From Camarhynchus parvulus (taxonomy: Eukaryota; Chordata; Aves; Passeriformes; Thraupidae), in the NCBI RefSeq assembly GCF_901933205.1, contig NC_044578.1, positions 14,913,501 through 14,977,500 of the forward strand: 64,000 bases of DNA. The letters run 5' to 3'. The translations under genes were made by a program, and so were the position numbers. Shown piece after piece: positions 1 through 11,600 of this stretch (position 1 is the stretch's first letter; the number at the start of each line of letters is the position of its first letter). The notes under the pieces are model-generated. The model was given only the letters and a program-made list of their open reading frames with translations, was not told the origin of the DNA and ran no database searches.

Positions 1-9
1 TTCCGATCT
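1..9 (+). other. Possible sequencing-adapter remnant at the window edge
   Basis: The first nine bases are TTCCGATCT, identical to the 3' end shared by the common Illumina adapters. A given 9-mer falls at one given position by chance about once in 260,000 trials. If the window begins at a contig edge this is probably untrimmed adapter. If the window was cut from inside a longer contig, it is coincidence. Confidence 0.3.
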
Positions 10-31
10 TGCATGCTTTGTTTTATTTCAG

Positions 32-51
32 CCTCTGGGGTTTTCAAACAG
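32..51 (+). other. Candidate 20-base micro-exon between splice-like signals
   Basis: A T-rich tract ends in TTTATTTCAG at 22-31, a good acceptor. Twenty bases follow, ending CAG, and GTGAGT at 52-57 is a near-consensus donor. Twenty bases is not a multiple of three, so inclusion would shift the frame. I do not recognise the peptide in any frame. Exons this short are uncommon outside neural genes, and the tract lies next to a possible contig edge. It may be a chance pairing of signals. Confidence 0.15.
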
Positions 52-57
52 GTGAGT

Positions 58-2235
58 TACCATCTACCAAAATCATAAGGAAATAAAAATGATATAGAAA
101 AAGAGCTATGAAACATGCTTCAAACAGAGGGGACAAACTAAGAAAGCATTGCACAGGTCTGTAAATTACTATTTTAATTTGGGACCTATGACAACCTTGA
201 CAAGGCCCCTTTATGTCTCTCTCTATTGTCTCTATTTATATCATGCCATTTTTATTTACTGTTCATCTAGCAAATGAAGCCTGTCCCCAGCACTCAGAGT
301 GCCAGGCTACAGAATTGCTGTAAGTCTCCCTGGAGCGGTGTTCAGCCACGGGTAAACTAGTCCTGCAATGAGATGCTTCCTATTCTCCCTCGAAGGTACA
401 GAATGAAGAAACTCATTGTTTATGCTGCAATTTTGATAACCTAACTGGCAGAACAGTTATTCAAATTTTAAGCTTCTAAATGCAGCAAGATCAACCTGGC
501 CATCCACATAAATAATTTTGACATGATAAGTATGCGAGTGCGATGATAACTGATAAGTGAAGCAATTACCTTGCTTTTTTTGGATTATATTAAATGAAGA
601 TTCTGATAGAGTAATGAAAAGAGACAAAGCAGACAAAAAGGCGGCTGTAGAGCTTTTGGGCACTCTGTTATCTCTATTATACCATATTGAAATAGAGAAG
701 CTATCACCAATCATGCTTCCTATGTAACTTCTAGCTTCTAACAGTGAACAATGAATAAATTGTCACAAGACAGTAACTGATAAATTAGGATTGGCAGTGC
801 TTTTTAAAAGTGTAAATAAACTTATCAGCCCCCTCACCCTCCCTGAAAGGCAGTGCAGTTTGAAGAGGATTTTTTATTTTGGTATGTTTCAGCTTGCAAG
901 GTCTCCTTTCATTTACCCACCTCAATTGTCCTTTGTTTAGCCACTTCAGCATAAGAGTATACTCCAGCACTTGCATTATTTTTGTGGTGCTCTACAGAAC
1001 ACTTTGCTTTTGTCCCTATGTGCTTTTACTTTGGCTGTTATCCACATCTCCTAATTCCTGTCATTCCAATTAGAAGCTGCTCTAATTATATGATTTTATG
1101 CTGGCTTTTATTGCGTGCAGAGGCATACAAAGATATAAATAGCACCTCCAAGCAAAGGTGCCCAGATCTCAGTTTCTAAGAACAAATTTGCAGACATTGA
1201 GTACCTCATAGATTAATTAGAGTTCTCAGGAAATGTGTTATTTTTTTCCAAAGACCAATCCCAAGTTTTTTTTCTGAGAAGAGATTTTACTACTCATTTT
1301 GGCAGGATCTGGCCCAGCATTCTTTTTGGTGGGGGATCATGTGCTGAAACTGATATTTGTACATTGCATCCTTTCAAGACAAGGCACAAATGGAGCGGGA
1401 ATGTCATTCCCTTGTTAAAATTAATTAAGTAACCTAACACCATACATCTGGGGAGAGGACAGAAGGGGAAAGGAAGCGCTCCTTGTTCTCTGTTTACCAT
1501 TTAAGCCCTGCTGCATGCTGCAATAGCATCACAGTGCTGTTAGTAAGGCCCCCTTTGCTCTGTTGGCTCTTAAGGCAGTGGCAGAGTTCCTGCTTTGTGA
1601 GGTTCATGCTTTGAGATGACCACATCATATCCCTGGTTAGACACTTGTCACTTTTTTTTTAAACTTTTTCAATTTATCATAGCTACATTGGACAAGCCAG
1701 GGAGATCTTGCTGGAAGCTTGCTGAGTTTTTATAAACTCAGTACAGCATGAGAAACAGTTGAGCATTTTGGAATGGAGAATGGACACAACTTCCTTCCCT
1801 GATGTCAGGAACAACAGAGGGCATCTGAAAATCAGCAAATTCTGACAACAAGCATCTGTCATCCTTTGGCTTATCACCCTAACATCTACAGCTGAAAATC
1901 TCTGATAATAAAGGCTAAGCATACTGCCAAATTATAGTCTCCACTGAGTGGCTCTGCATTGCCATTATTAGACTTCAGGAATATTGTTCCACCAACATGT
2001 ATTGTTCTTGTATACAGTTTACTTATTTGGGAAAGTTTTTTGGTTTTGAAGTCTATCTGTGAAAATCAGGCAGATCACAAACTAAATTTAACTTAATGAA
2101 AATAAAAGCTCCCTTATCCTGCCATTTTATAGGTGTTGGGGATTACATGGTATATTCTGTGGCTGCGGAACTGCATTAAAAGAATCCCAACTTTGACTAC
2201 TGTTGTTCTACAGGATCAGTTGCTGAGATGCATCT
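58..2235. other. Non-coding stretch with nothing recognisable
   Basis: AT-rich sequence with homopolymer T runs near 1240 and at 1652-1660. Open frames are under 100 codons, occur on both strands, and show no domain, signal peptide or codon pattern. I see no repeat family, RNA gene or promoter. It would fit intron or intergenic DNA. Confidence 0.6.
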
Positions 2236-2251
2236 CCCACTGAAGTCAATG
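2236..2251 (-). repeat. Scrap of an old dispersed amniote repeat
   Basis: Read on the minus strand this is CATTGACTTCAGTGGG, a word I recall as recurring very often in turtle, crocodile and bird genomes within an ancient dispersed element. Related scraps appear in this window at 6826-6867 and 57374-57398. I cannot name the family with confidence, and the match is short. Confidence 0.35.
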
Positions 2252-4833
2252 TCAAACTTCACACTTAATTCAATGTTTCTGCTACTTACTTCAAAAGAAA
2301 GCATTTTAATTGACTTGGGACTATCCAGGCACACATACATCTTTCCTATGTAAATATATTTTTTGTTCCTTCTATCCCCAATATCTGTTTCCATGCACAA
2401 TGTTTCTTTACCTACATGCTCAGTCTGCATTAAATTAGCAAAAGCTTTTGTTGACAGTGGCTTTTCCAAAAAATTCAAGTTTGGGAAAGTATGAAAATAT
2501 ATTATCAGCTCTTGGGGCGTTAAAAGAGAATGCAGCTTGGCTGGGGAGAGACCATCAATCAGTATAAACTGAGGCAATCCTGTCCTCCCCCAAGATCCTG
2601 GCTCTATGTCCCCTCCTCCCTGCCTTGGTGATGCTGGCCCAAGTGCTCGCCTTGCCATACTTTGGCCTGATCAGGGAACGGACCTGGCTGGAGTGAAATC
2701 TTTCCTTTGGGCTGCACTGGTTTCCAGCAGGAGCGCATGTGTTGGCTTCCAGCAGGATGTCTCAGCTGTGCAGCACCCACAGGAGGAGGGTGGCAGGAAA
2801 GATCCCTTTTTGGCAGCTGCCTGCTGGTTGGGTGCCTCGACTGAAGCCTCAGATCAGATCACACGTAGGATTATGGCCTCTGAGAGAACTGTGCTTTGAG
2901 CAAGTAGAAGGCATTGAGGATGGAACATGTCTAAAGAGGGGACAAGGGAAATAATCGCCTCCTTCTCCATCAAAACTATAGTGGACTTCTCAGTTCCTGT
3001 ACTGTACCACATTGCTGACGTTCTTTGCACAGACTATGTGAATATTCTTTTGCCCTCCTGAGGTTCATCACGCCATACACTGGCTTCTGGTTGAGCTACA
3101 ATCACACCCCCAGCACTGCACTACCCCAGCCACTGAGGAGTGAGGCATGCTGAGGGTCACCACTCTTCTCCAGCTGTCCAGTGCAATTTCCAGGCTATTT
3201 TCCTGGCAGTTGCCTGGAACACCAATGACATACAACCAGTAGTGGACCCAAGAATGTCAGCAAATGTAAAAATGACACATTTAAAATTCAATTTACTGGA
3301 ACCAATTTTTAATCAGTCAAAGAGCCTGTATGGGTTGCATCAGTAGAATTGGGCTTATGGCAGTATCCATTTCAAAAGCACTCATATGACTTAGAAATGT
3401 AAAGTCTCAAATGTAAGAGTATTAGGAACATAAATATCTTTTGTTTTCAAAGGAATCCAGACCCCAGAGTCACTGAGGTGCTTTCAGAAGTCTGCATTTT
3501 GCCCTTGAGAAATTGTATTTCTCCAATTCATTTTCTACTGAGACACGGAAAAAGCAGAATTATTCGGCTAAGAAAGTTGATTCCTACACAAAAGATTACA
3601 TGGTTTGCTAGATCGTGTTCTTTATGATCATTGATAAAATCAAGGAAAAAGACTAACTGTCTCTTCTTGTCAGGAACTGTGGGATGCAGAGGACAGGCTG
3701 ATAGAAGAGAGTGGAGACAGTTTGCAAAGCACCAGATTAGAACTTCTTGTCACCTAACTCAATTGCAACATTTCCCTTTCATCTTTACTTTTAGCCTTTT
3801 TGGCCTGCAAAAGATAAGAAAGTACACCAGTTGCCTGGATATGAGCTGTATTTCTGAATGGTGGTATAGGAGTGGGAAAAAGAAATTTTTTGGGTATGCA
3901 GATTTCTCCTGGGTGCTTTCCCAAGTGTTGGAAACTTCTTTTCAGGCATATATTGCAGAGGGCCAAGAAGAAAAACACATATACATGTTCTTCTGGGGTA
4001 GGAATCCCCAAAGAATACTGACTTTCATGACCACTTATAAAAGTGTTGTTGATACCCTATCATCTCACACTTATCTGAATCTCATTTGTAGTCCCATTCA
4101 TACAGGGACATTTTCCCCTCTGTGTTACAGAGGTTTGAGCTGGCCAGGTTTGCTACAATTTCCCACTCTCTGAGGGTATTACTTTCTATTAAGAATGTTC
4201 ATGCTTTTAAACATCCCTGATCCTCCTCAAAAGTATCCTAGATGCAGCAGTATGCCAAGTCCTGTAGAGCAGAATACAATGTAAGATCTCAGAGCTATGT
4301 GGGTGAAGATTCAAGGATGTGACTTGCAGAACAGCTGGCTGCTGAGATAATATTTTCCCATTACTTTGCACAGTTTGGAAAATTGATACATGACTTTAGC
4401 CCTGTAGTAATAATCAGATATGTACAGACAGATATTTGGTTATTGATCTACTCCTAATCAGGAATCAAACAACCTTATCTTATGACAAAGTGTAATTAAC
4501 TATTTTGTTAATTACTATAATTATCCTCCCCATATTTATTTTGACAGCAGTGTCAGTAGTGGAAAACGATTTCCTTAAATTGCTGTTGCCTATTATGAAT
4601 TACAAATTCATACAATTTTAACAAATTATTTTATTCTCCTTTTAGCAGTATGTTTTGCAACAGACAACTTTTCATTAAAAATGAGCATCTACTTGAAAAT
4701 CAGGCTACCAAGGTCACACAGAGATTAGCTATACTGGAGCTTACAAAAACTGTATTTGACCAAATTCAAGATTCTTTTTTCTTTCCTCTCCTGTGTAAGT
4801 TCCTTTGGATGACTAGATGACATTACAGGATGT
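2252..4833. other. Non-coding stretch with a GC-richer patch near 2590-2880
   Basis: The patch around 2590-2880 is less AT-rich than its surroundings and so is open in several frames. A 153-codon minus-strand frame (2197-2658) and a 180-codon plus-strand frame (3631-4173) are the longest in the window. The latter begins right after a stop with TTG and has its first in-frame ATG only at 3841. Neither resembles a protein family I know, so I do not call genes here. Confidence 0.5.
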
Positions 4834-4900
4834 AGGAAAAAAAGAAAGGGAAGGAGAATAGGGAGGAAAATAAGAAGAGGAAGAGAAGAAAAAAGAAAAC
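4834..4900 (+). repeat. Purine-only (A/G) tract
   Basis: About 65 bases are almost entirely A and G on the plus strand, built from GAA, GGAA and AAAG words, with isolated T interruptions. It is low-complexity sequence of a type able to form triplex or unusual structure. It is not a regular tandem repeat. Confidence 0.75.
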
Positions 4901-6825
4901 CTAAATGGTTTATAGTAGTAGTTACCCACAGGTAGCCAATGGGGGACAAATAAACTAAAACATGACCCATGAAATTCTACAATTTTTTTTCCCTCTGAAA
5001 ATTATCCCCTTTCTTTTTCAACTATGTGATGAGAAGGAGAATACAGAGAGGCAGCACAGATATACTGGTCACACTCTGAGACTCAGAACTGCTTTTAATT
5101 TTGCCATATCCCAAATAGGTGACTTAGAAACGAGAGATGGTTGTGGTCAGAAATCTTTGAAAACACAGGTATTCAAGTGGGAGCCCTTCATATGCTTTTA
5201 AAGCTGGAATCAGACCATCTGCTCCGTGCTTCATTTAGCAACTTCTATTCTTAACTAAAATACTTTTTGAGCCAGCTGCTTCAGCACTGCAATTCCTTCT
5301 TCTGGCCCAGCAGAGCTCAGCCTCTGGGGAGGACTGATAGAGCTTTTAGTACAGCGCATTGTCCAAGAAAAACTGAGCTTCTCTTGTTGGGACAAGGTCT
5401 ATCAAACAGCAAAGAAGACATGTGGCACTAATAGAAAAATTGCTTTCATTAAGATGGGCCTGTATTTTCTGTGGGTTGCATGTTCCACTAGGAAAAGGAA
5501 GGAGTAGGGAACAAAAGGGGCTGAACCACATCTGAGTATAGCACGCTCACCGCCTGCCTCTGTGATTTCCACTTGCAGAATCTGATTGCTCCAGAGAAAA
5601 TTTTTTTTGTTTCTTGTCTGTAAATAAACTTCTGAGGTGTCAGAATCATATTTTGAAATGACAGAATGGATGAGGAAACCTGCACCACTAAAAGGTTTTG
5701 TCCAATACATCTCCCTTGTGGAATGGCAGTGACAGAGTTAACTGAGCTGGCACCACTGCTGTAGTGGAGCAATACAGTTGTGTTTTCTGAGTGGCAATGA
5801 CTAACATAGTCAGCAGTTGGTGCCAACACTGAGCATTCAGTTAACCTCCTAGTTTGCTTGTAGCAAAAGTAATTTACTCAGTACACAGACATCTACTCCA
5901 GTCTAATCTCCTTGACAAGAGATTACAAAGGGGTGGCAGGCTGAAGTGGCATAAAATTCCAAATACCATATCTATTTTTACTCATTGACAATACAGTAAT
6001 ATCCATGGGACAAGGATTAGTAAACAGAGAAATATATTCTTTCTTAAAAGACAGCTTTTCTCCCTGGTTTAAAATTACAGTAAAGCAGATCTTCAAAAAT
6101 GAAATAGGAAGTTCATCACTGTGCCATCCCAGGGAAGCATTTTTGCAGTATGGACTTACAGAAGCTGGATTTCAAAATTAGGCAAACCTGCATGAAATTG
6201 AATGTGGTGTTCATATGTAGAGCTATTTATAGTGGGTGTGCTTGCTTGATTTCAGAGCTAGACACAAAAAGACCAGAGCATGAGACATACAACTAACCAC
6301 AAAAGGATCAAGGAGCTTGATTTTACTGAAGTATTGATATGGCTTGTAATACTTTGTGAGCTTCTAGAGTCACATGGCAAGATAAAAAATTCCGCTGTTA
6401 GCAAAAAGAATTATATTCCTGGCCCTTGTTACGGAGGAAAGTTTGAAAAAAATCATAGAATACAGGCACACTGTGTATACTGACTGTATATACATTGTAT
6501 ACAATCACTAAAAATATAACAAGAGCCAAAATGCACTTACTACAAAAACTTGTGATTTAGCATAGTTTTGTAATTTTTAGCATTTCTCAATCACAGGTTT
6601 TGAATGCATGGGGCTGGCAAAATACCACCATCATAACTGAGCAAGAGCCTAATGAATGACTCTAGATGCCTTAACAGGATATGGAATGTAATGCCAATAA
6701 ATACTAGATGGGGAATGAAATTCAAATAATGAATAAATTTGGTGAAAGATAACTCCAGAGATCTATCATTAATAGAGACAGAGGGAAAGGCCTATTTCTT
6801 AGTTACTCTACTTCCATTACAGTCA
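4901..6825. other. Non-coding stretch with nothing recognisable
   Basis: AT-rich sequence. The minus-strand frames at 5346-5829 overlap one another in different frames, as expected of chance openings. No repeat, RNA gene or motif cluster stood out. Confidence 0.55.
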
Positions 6826-6867
6826 GCAGAAATCTACCATTGATGTTAATTAGAAGAGGATCAGGCC
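6826..6867 (+). repeat. Scrap of an old dispersed amniote repeat
   Basis: The segment contains CCATTGA followed, after diverged bases, by AGAGGATCAGGCC. It aligns over about 31 positions to the word series CCATTGACTTCAATGG...AGGATCAGGCC, which I recall from an ancient repeat common in sauropsids. About seven positions differ, consistent with great age. The comparison sequence is from memory, so the assignment is tentative. Confidence 0.35.
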
Positions 6868-8270
6868 AGCAATTAGCAATCAAAAAACCTCATACCTTAA
6901 TATATTTATAAACCAATGATTATTGATCATTTACTTGGGTTAAAATCATCATTGGCACTTGGGATATTCTTTTGCAAGGGAAAAGAGACATGAAAAGAAG
7001 TTTAAAGAAAATCCATTAAGTAAAATATTTGGGATCATCAATGGGCCGACAAGTAACCTCCATGTGTATCAGTTCCCCAACATCTGTAAAGCCTTTCTGT
7101 GCATTTTACAATTTTATTCAAAAAACAGGATTGCCACCAATAGAGGAGCCACAAAATACCAATGCACAGATAAGGGATATGGAATGCAACCGCGACCAGA
7201 CAATAATCATGAGGATTCTACTTGCTCCAATTCTGTCACCTCTGCAAACTCATTGGCATTTTTGCTTTACTCTTCCTTTTGTTCTTGAACACCAAAGAGA
7301 AGATTCCAGGCATTGATTGCACTTCCAAAACCTAAATACCAACAATATCAAGAGATAGACTCCCTGGCAGTCTGACTTGCATGTTCTACGACCCCCAGGG
7401 CTGGCAGATGTGGATGCCTGATTCACCACCCAGCAACAATCAAGACCATTTTAGTGTGCTTGTGATTGTCTACCTCTCTGTAGAAGTTCTTGTGACTTCC
7501 TTTGAATTCTTGCAGGGATACTTAATCACCATTTTCGTTCCAGTCCCAGTTCCAGTCTCAGTCAGTATTTGATAAGAGGCACCACCTCTGCAGGCAGGTG
7601 CCTTGAGGTGCCACCACTGACTCTGGGGTGCCAGATATGCTACCAGGCAGCTGAGCTGCTCTAAGGCAGTCAGCCTCTGTCATGAGGAGGATTTCTCATT
7701 TCCACCAGTGCCTTATGAGTGAAACTTTCCCACTTTTGCAGTCAACCTATCTGTCTCTGTATTTTCATCAACAGACTGTTCCCTTTACCTCGTTTACTTG
7801 CCCTTTTCCCATTTTTTAAAACAATTTCTCTTTATTGATCATATGATTCAATAAAGTTATTCTCTTGGTAAGTGTGAAAGGTCTTTTTTTTTTTGCCAGT
7901 GCTGTGTGTCCTTCTGCAGCTCCCCATTACCATGGCTTCCACTAAAAACTATCATCTTTAAAGGTCATTTGTTTTCTTACACATGCAGTCAAGCCCCACA
8001 ATGACTTAATGACACCTGAACAAACTTGGATTAAAATTATGGACAGTGCGATCATAAATAATTATTAAAAAAGAAGAAGAAAGAAAACACATTTCCTTTT
8101 GAGAAACTAGCACCAAAGATATTAGTTAAAATGTTAAAGTATATTAACCAATTACATAAAACCCTTTCATATTGCCTTGCTTCATTTCAAACATGGCACA
8201 GGGTATTTTGTCTGTGAACTCAAGTGGAACAAAAAGCTGCAGAATGCAATTTGTGTCAGGGGCTGGGCTG
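6868..8270. other. Non-coding stretch with a short degenerate tandem at 7537-7566
   Basis: Mostly unremarkable AT-rich DNA. At 7537-7566 a six-base word of the type CCAGTT/CCAGTC is repeated about four to five times with drift. A poly-T run lies near 7887. No gene is visible. Confidence 0.5.
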
Positions 8271-8620
8271 CGGAGGGACAACTAATCCTAATTAGTGCAA
8301 ATTCCCCACAGGCCAGTCAGAGGCCTTGTGCAGAAGCCGCCGCCACCGCTGAGCTCCTCTGCCTGCAACAGGTGGGCAGGGGCGCCCGCCACGGCCCCGC
8401 GACAGCTGAGGGCAGCGCTCCGCCGGACACCCCTAATTAACGGCCTGCACGTCCAGCCTTTGAATGTGATAGCTTTTAATATAAGTCTGAACTAAGGAAG
8501 ATTGGCTCTTCTAATTGGTTCAAATTGAACGGGTGGCAGACTTTGCTAAGTAACGGTCGGGCTGCAATGCCCATCTCATTTCAGATTAAAGCTCTGCCGA
8601 TCAGTGTAAAAAGGGTAGGG
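8271..8620. promoter_or_regulatory. Candidate enhancer or small promoter with CpG cluster and homeodomain motifs
   Basis: Thirteen CpG dinucleotides fall in 114 bases (8338-8451) in otherwise CpG-poor sequence. Directly upstream, ACTAAT-CCTA-ATTAGT (8281-8296) is an inverted repeat. It contains TAATCC, the core bound by OTX/PITX-type homeodomains, and TAATTAG, bound by Antp-type homeodomains. GTGCAAAT, close to a POU octamer, follows. The E-box CAGGTG lies near 8369, CTAATTAACGG at 8432-8442 and CTAATTGG near 8511. CAACAG followed by GTGGGC near 8370 could act as a weak splice donor, so a CpG-rich 5' exon is an alternative. No TATA box or coding continuation is evident. Function is inferred from composition and motifs only. 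Confidence 0.4.
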
Positions 8621-11600
8621 CTGGAAAAAGAAATTACTGGGGGGAAAAGTCTTGGCCATCTGATAACACTGGTATTCTAGTGAGCACGTCCCTAATATGT
8701 CCCTAAAATATTTCTGCAACTCAATAATATTCAATGTTTGATGCATATTAGAAAGATGCTTTAAAAATTCTGATGGATTATAAGAAATAATGATTGCAAG
8801 GAAGGCACAGCTCATTAACCTAAGCATTAGACTTCCTAAAAAAGCCTCATTTTGAACTGTTTGGTCTAAAGTAAACTCAGGGTAAGATGGGCTGCCTGAC
8901 TTGCAGCCTGCCTTCCATTACACCCGCTCCCATTCATGAAAACTGCTTCTGAGAGAGCACAGCCAGCCCTAATGAGAGTGGCAGCCCTCCTGCCCTGCCT
9001 GCGGGAGGGAAGGGAGAAGATGCAACAAGATTTGATACAACATGCCGGTTTGAAATGCTTTTTAAATAACCAAGAAATGAAGCATACATCACAGGGATTA
9101 GGATTATCTCATTTGCAAAATTTCAGCTAAACACCAGTGAAAAACTTTGGCTAATCCTGCTGAATTATACACATCAGTTATACCAGTAAAACAGTTAATT
9201 GTTAGGGATATCAACAACTTGGGGCCTGACACCTGAACTGTAAAACAAGTTCTACTTAACTTGTATTTCTCCATGTACCAGCCAAGGGGAAGCTATGGCA
9301 GAAGTGGCAAAGCCTACAAGGAGCTCTGCTCTCCTTGCTTCCCAGCAGGCTGATACTTTGGAGGAGTGCTGGATCTATCCTTGTGTGCTGGTGCTGTGAC
9401 CTGACATGCACTTGTGTGGATGCCCTTGACACTGCCCAGGCCCACATATTTTATCCAAATGATACTACCAGCTATACTAAACAGCTATTCCGGATGCTCT
9501 GTACTAAGGGCTTTATTTAGGGACTTTAAATAATCCATCATCATCATTTCACACCATTTTTAAACTAACAGGATTCATTTCTCTTGCTACATTTCCTTTT
9601 ACTAACCATTTCACTAAAAACACTCCAGAGGGGTGTGCCAACTACAATGATATCACAAGAATGATTTTATTAAGAAAATGCTTCCAATGCTACCTCACAG
9701 CATTTTCCACTACTATTGTTTGGATTGCACCAGAGGCTAAAATGTGGCTTGTTCTAATAACAGATTTGCATAAGTTGATCTGAAAGATCCCCATGTGATG
9801 ACATTACTTCAGGGTTGGCCTGTCGTCTCAAAAAAGCCCGAGGTGCTAGTCCCAAAGAGATCAAACTCAAGAATTAACTGGTCTTTATAAAGGAACATCT
9901 CTACAAGCAGTAAAACAAATTATTATCAGTTCTTTTTGGCAATGGTCTATGCCAAGCTAGAGAAAAACAGAGCTTTCAAACACTGACAATCTGGTATATT
10001 GAAGTATGACCATTATTTTTTATTTTCCACATTTTTGGTCCAAAGACAGTTCTGAGTAATTGATTCCCATAATGAGCTATGGTTCGTTAGTCAATTTAAT
10101 TTATAATTGAATTGGATGGATGTAACTCTGTGTAAAATTGTCTCTGAAGAATCTGTTTTGTTCGTCTGTTCAACTTCTGACAGGGATGGAAAAAAATCTA
10201 AATTATTCCCTTCTGCAAGAGGGAAAAACTCTGAAAGTCTCAGCATCCCTTGTGAAATTAAGAGGAAAATATTTTTAATAGTTGCCATGCAAAAATAATA
10301 TGGCTTTACTAAAATTTATACAACCCTGACAATTAACACATTAATGGCTGGAATGGTAGTTTAAAATTAAAATCAAGACAGTGGGAATATATGAATCAGC
10401 AGTGCTGCCTGAACAGCTGGAAAGATCACTCTTTACCAGATATTTACTGGTAAGTCACATCTTTGCAAATATTGCAAAATCTGAAGAATTTGCTTCTCCG
10501 TGTTTTTATATTGATATCCTGATGATACAACTCCATTGGGGAATGACTGGTGTGAAGAATAAAACTCAATGGGTTAAATTTTTCTTCTGTTTATAACTTG
10601 GAAACCCAGAGTTGCTTCCACTGTCACAAGCTGTAGGACTTTTCTAAATGCAGTCTGTTTTAGTAGAGATCTGGGAATTGTTGCTCTACCCTCTGCGGGC
10701 CTTCTCTTGGCCACTGCAAAGTTCAAGAAATAACAGAGCAATATATGAGAATGGTTTCTGCTTAGGAACGGAGGCAGCGAAGAAATACATTGGTTTAGGG
10801 GTTTGAAGATGAACAACAGTTTCCATTTTTAAGTTAATTTTGCCCTGGGGTTCTTTGGGCCTCAAGGCTCACATACAAACCCACTTTCTTTCCAGAGAAA
10901 ATACTGAGGTTCTCATCATGTGCTGAATTCAATTCCCTCCTAATTTGTCATGTCTAAAGAGAAACATTGAGTCTCTGTCCCTACTACTGGTCTTAGCAAG
11001 ACATATCAGTATTGAAAGATACATTTAACTTACAATGAAAAGCAAGTGAATTAATTCATTCAATATTTGTATTTTTCTATACAGACATACTGATATTGGC
11101 CATTGATTGTGAGTTAGCAGACACAAATGCTAGCAGTAAAAGAATTGCTACACTATTATGTGAGTATTGCTTGTAATCTAGCCTCACACGAAAGCAAAAT
11201 ATACATGCTCTGTTTGCTCAAAAAATAAAGTGTACTGAGAAGCATTGCAGTGGGATAGGTGGTGATGATCAGCTATTATCAGTCCCAGCAGGCACATATT
11301 TTTTCCTAACAGCCACAGGACTGCTGCTTTGAAAGCCAGGCACAAGGATTTTTTAGTTCAGAGCATTTCACATTGCCTTTTAGAGGCAGGCATGACACAC
11401 AGCTGCACAAACTCTTTTGGCCTCCAGTTAAAGCGTCACTTAACAACCTCATTTGTCTACTTTTGCATCAAGTCCCCAATAAATTCTGATAGGCAACAGG
11501 CTCCCAGGCTCCTTACGTTATCCAGATAATGTTTTTTTTTTCCTGTAATACTAACAGTAGAAGTGTTGTGTCCAATCTTCATCATATTCCAGAGTTTGTT

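Noticed and set aside
2197..2658. 153-codon minus-strand frame with ATG start
   Set aside because: No recognisable family. Its first part lies in a GC-richer patch where stops are rarer, and its end overlaps an old-repeat scrap.
3631..4173. 180-codon plus-strand open frame, the longest in the window
   Set aside because: It starts at TTG directly after a stop, and its first in-frame ATG is only at 3841. It has no domain, signal peptide or splice context. By rough estimate one frame of this length is only mildly unlikely in 64 kb of this composition.
8262..8279. Possible G-quadruplex upstream of the CpG cluster
   Set aside because: Only three G-runs of three or more are present; a fourth is missing within loop distance.
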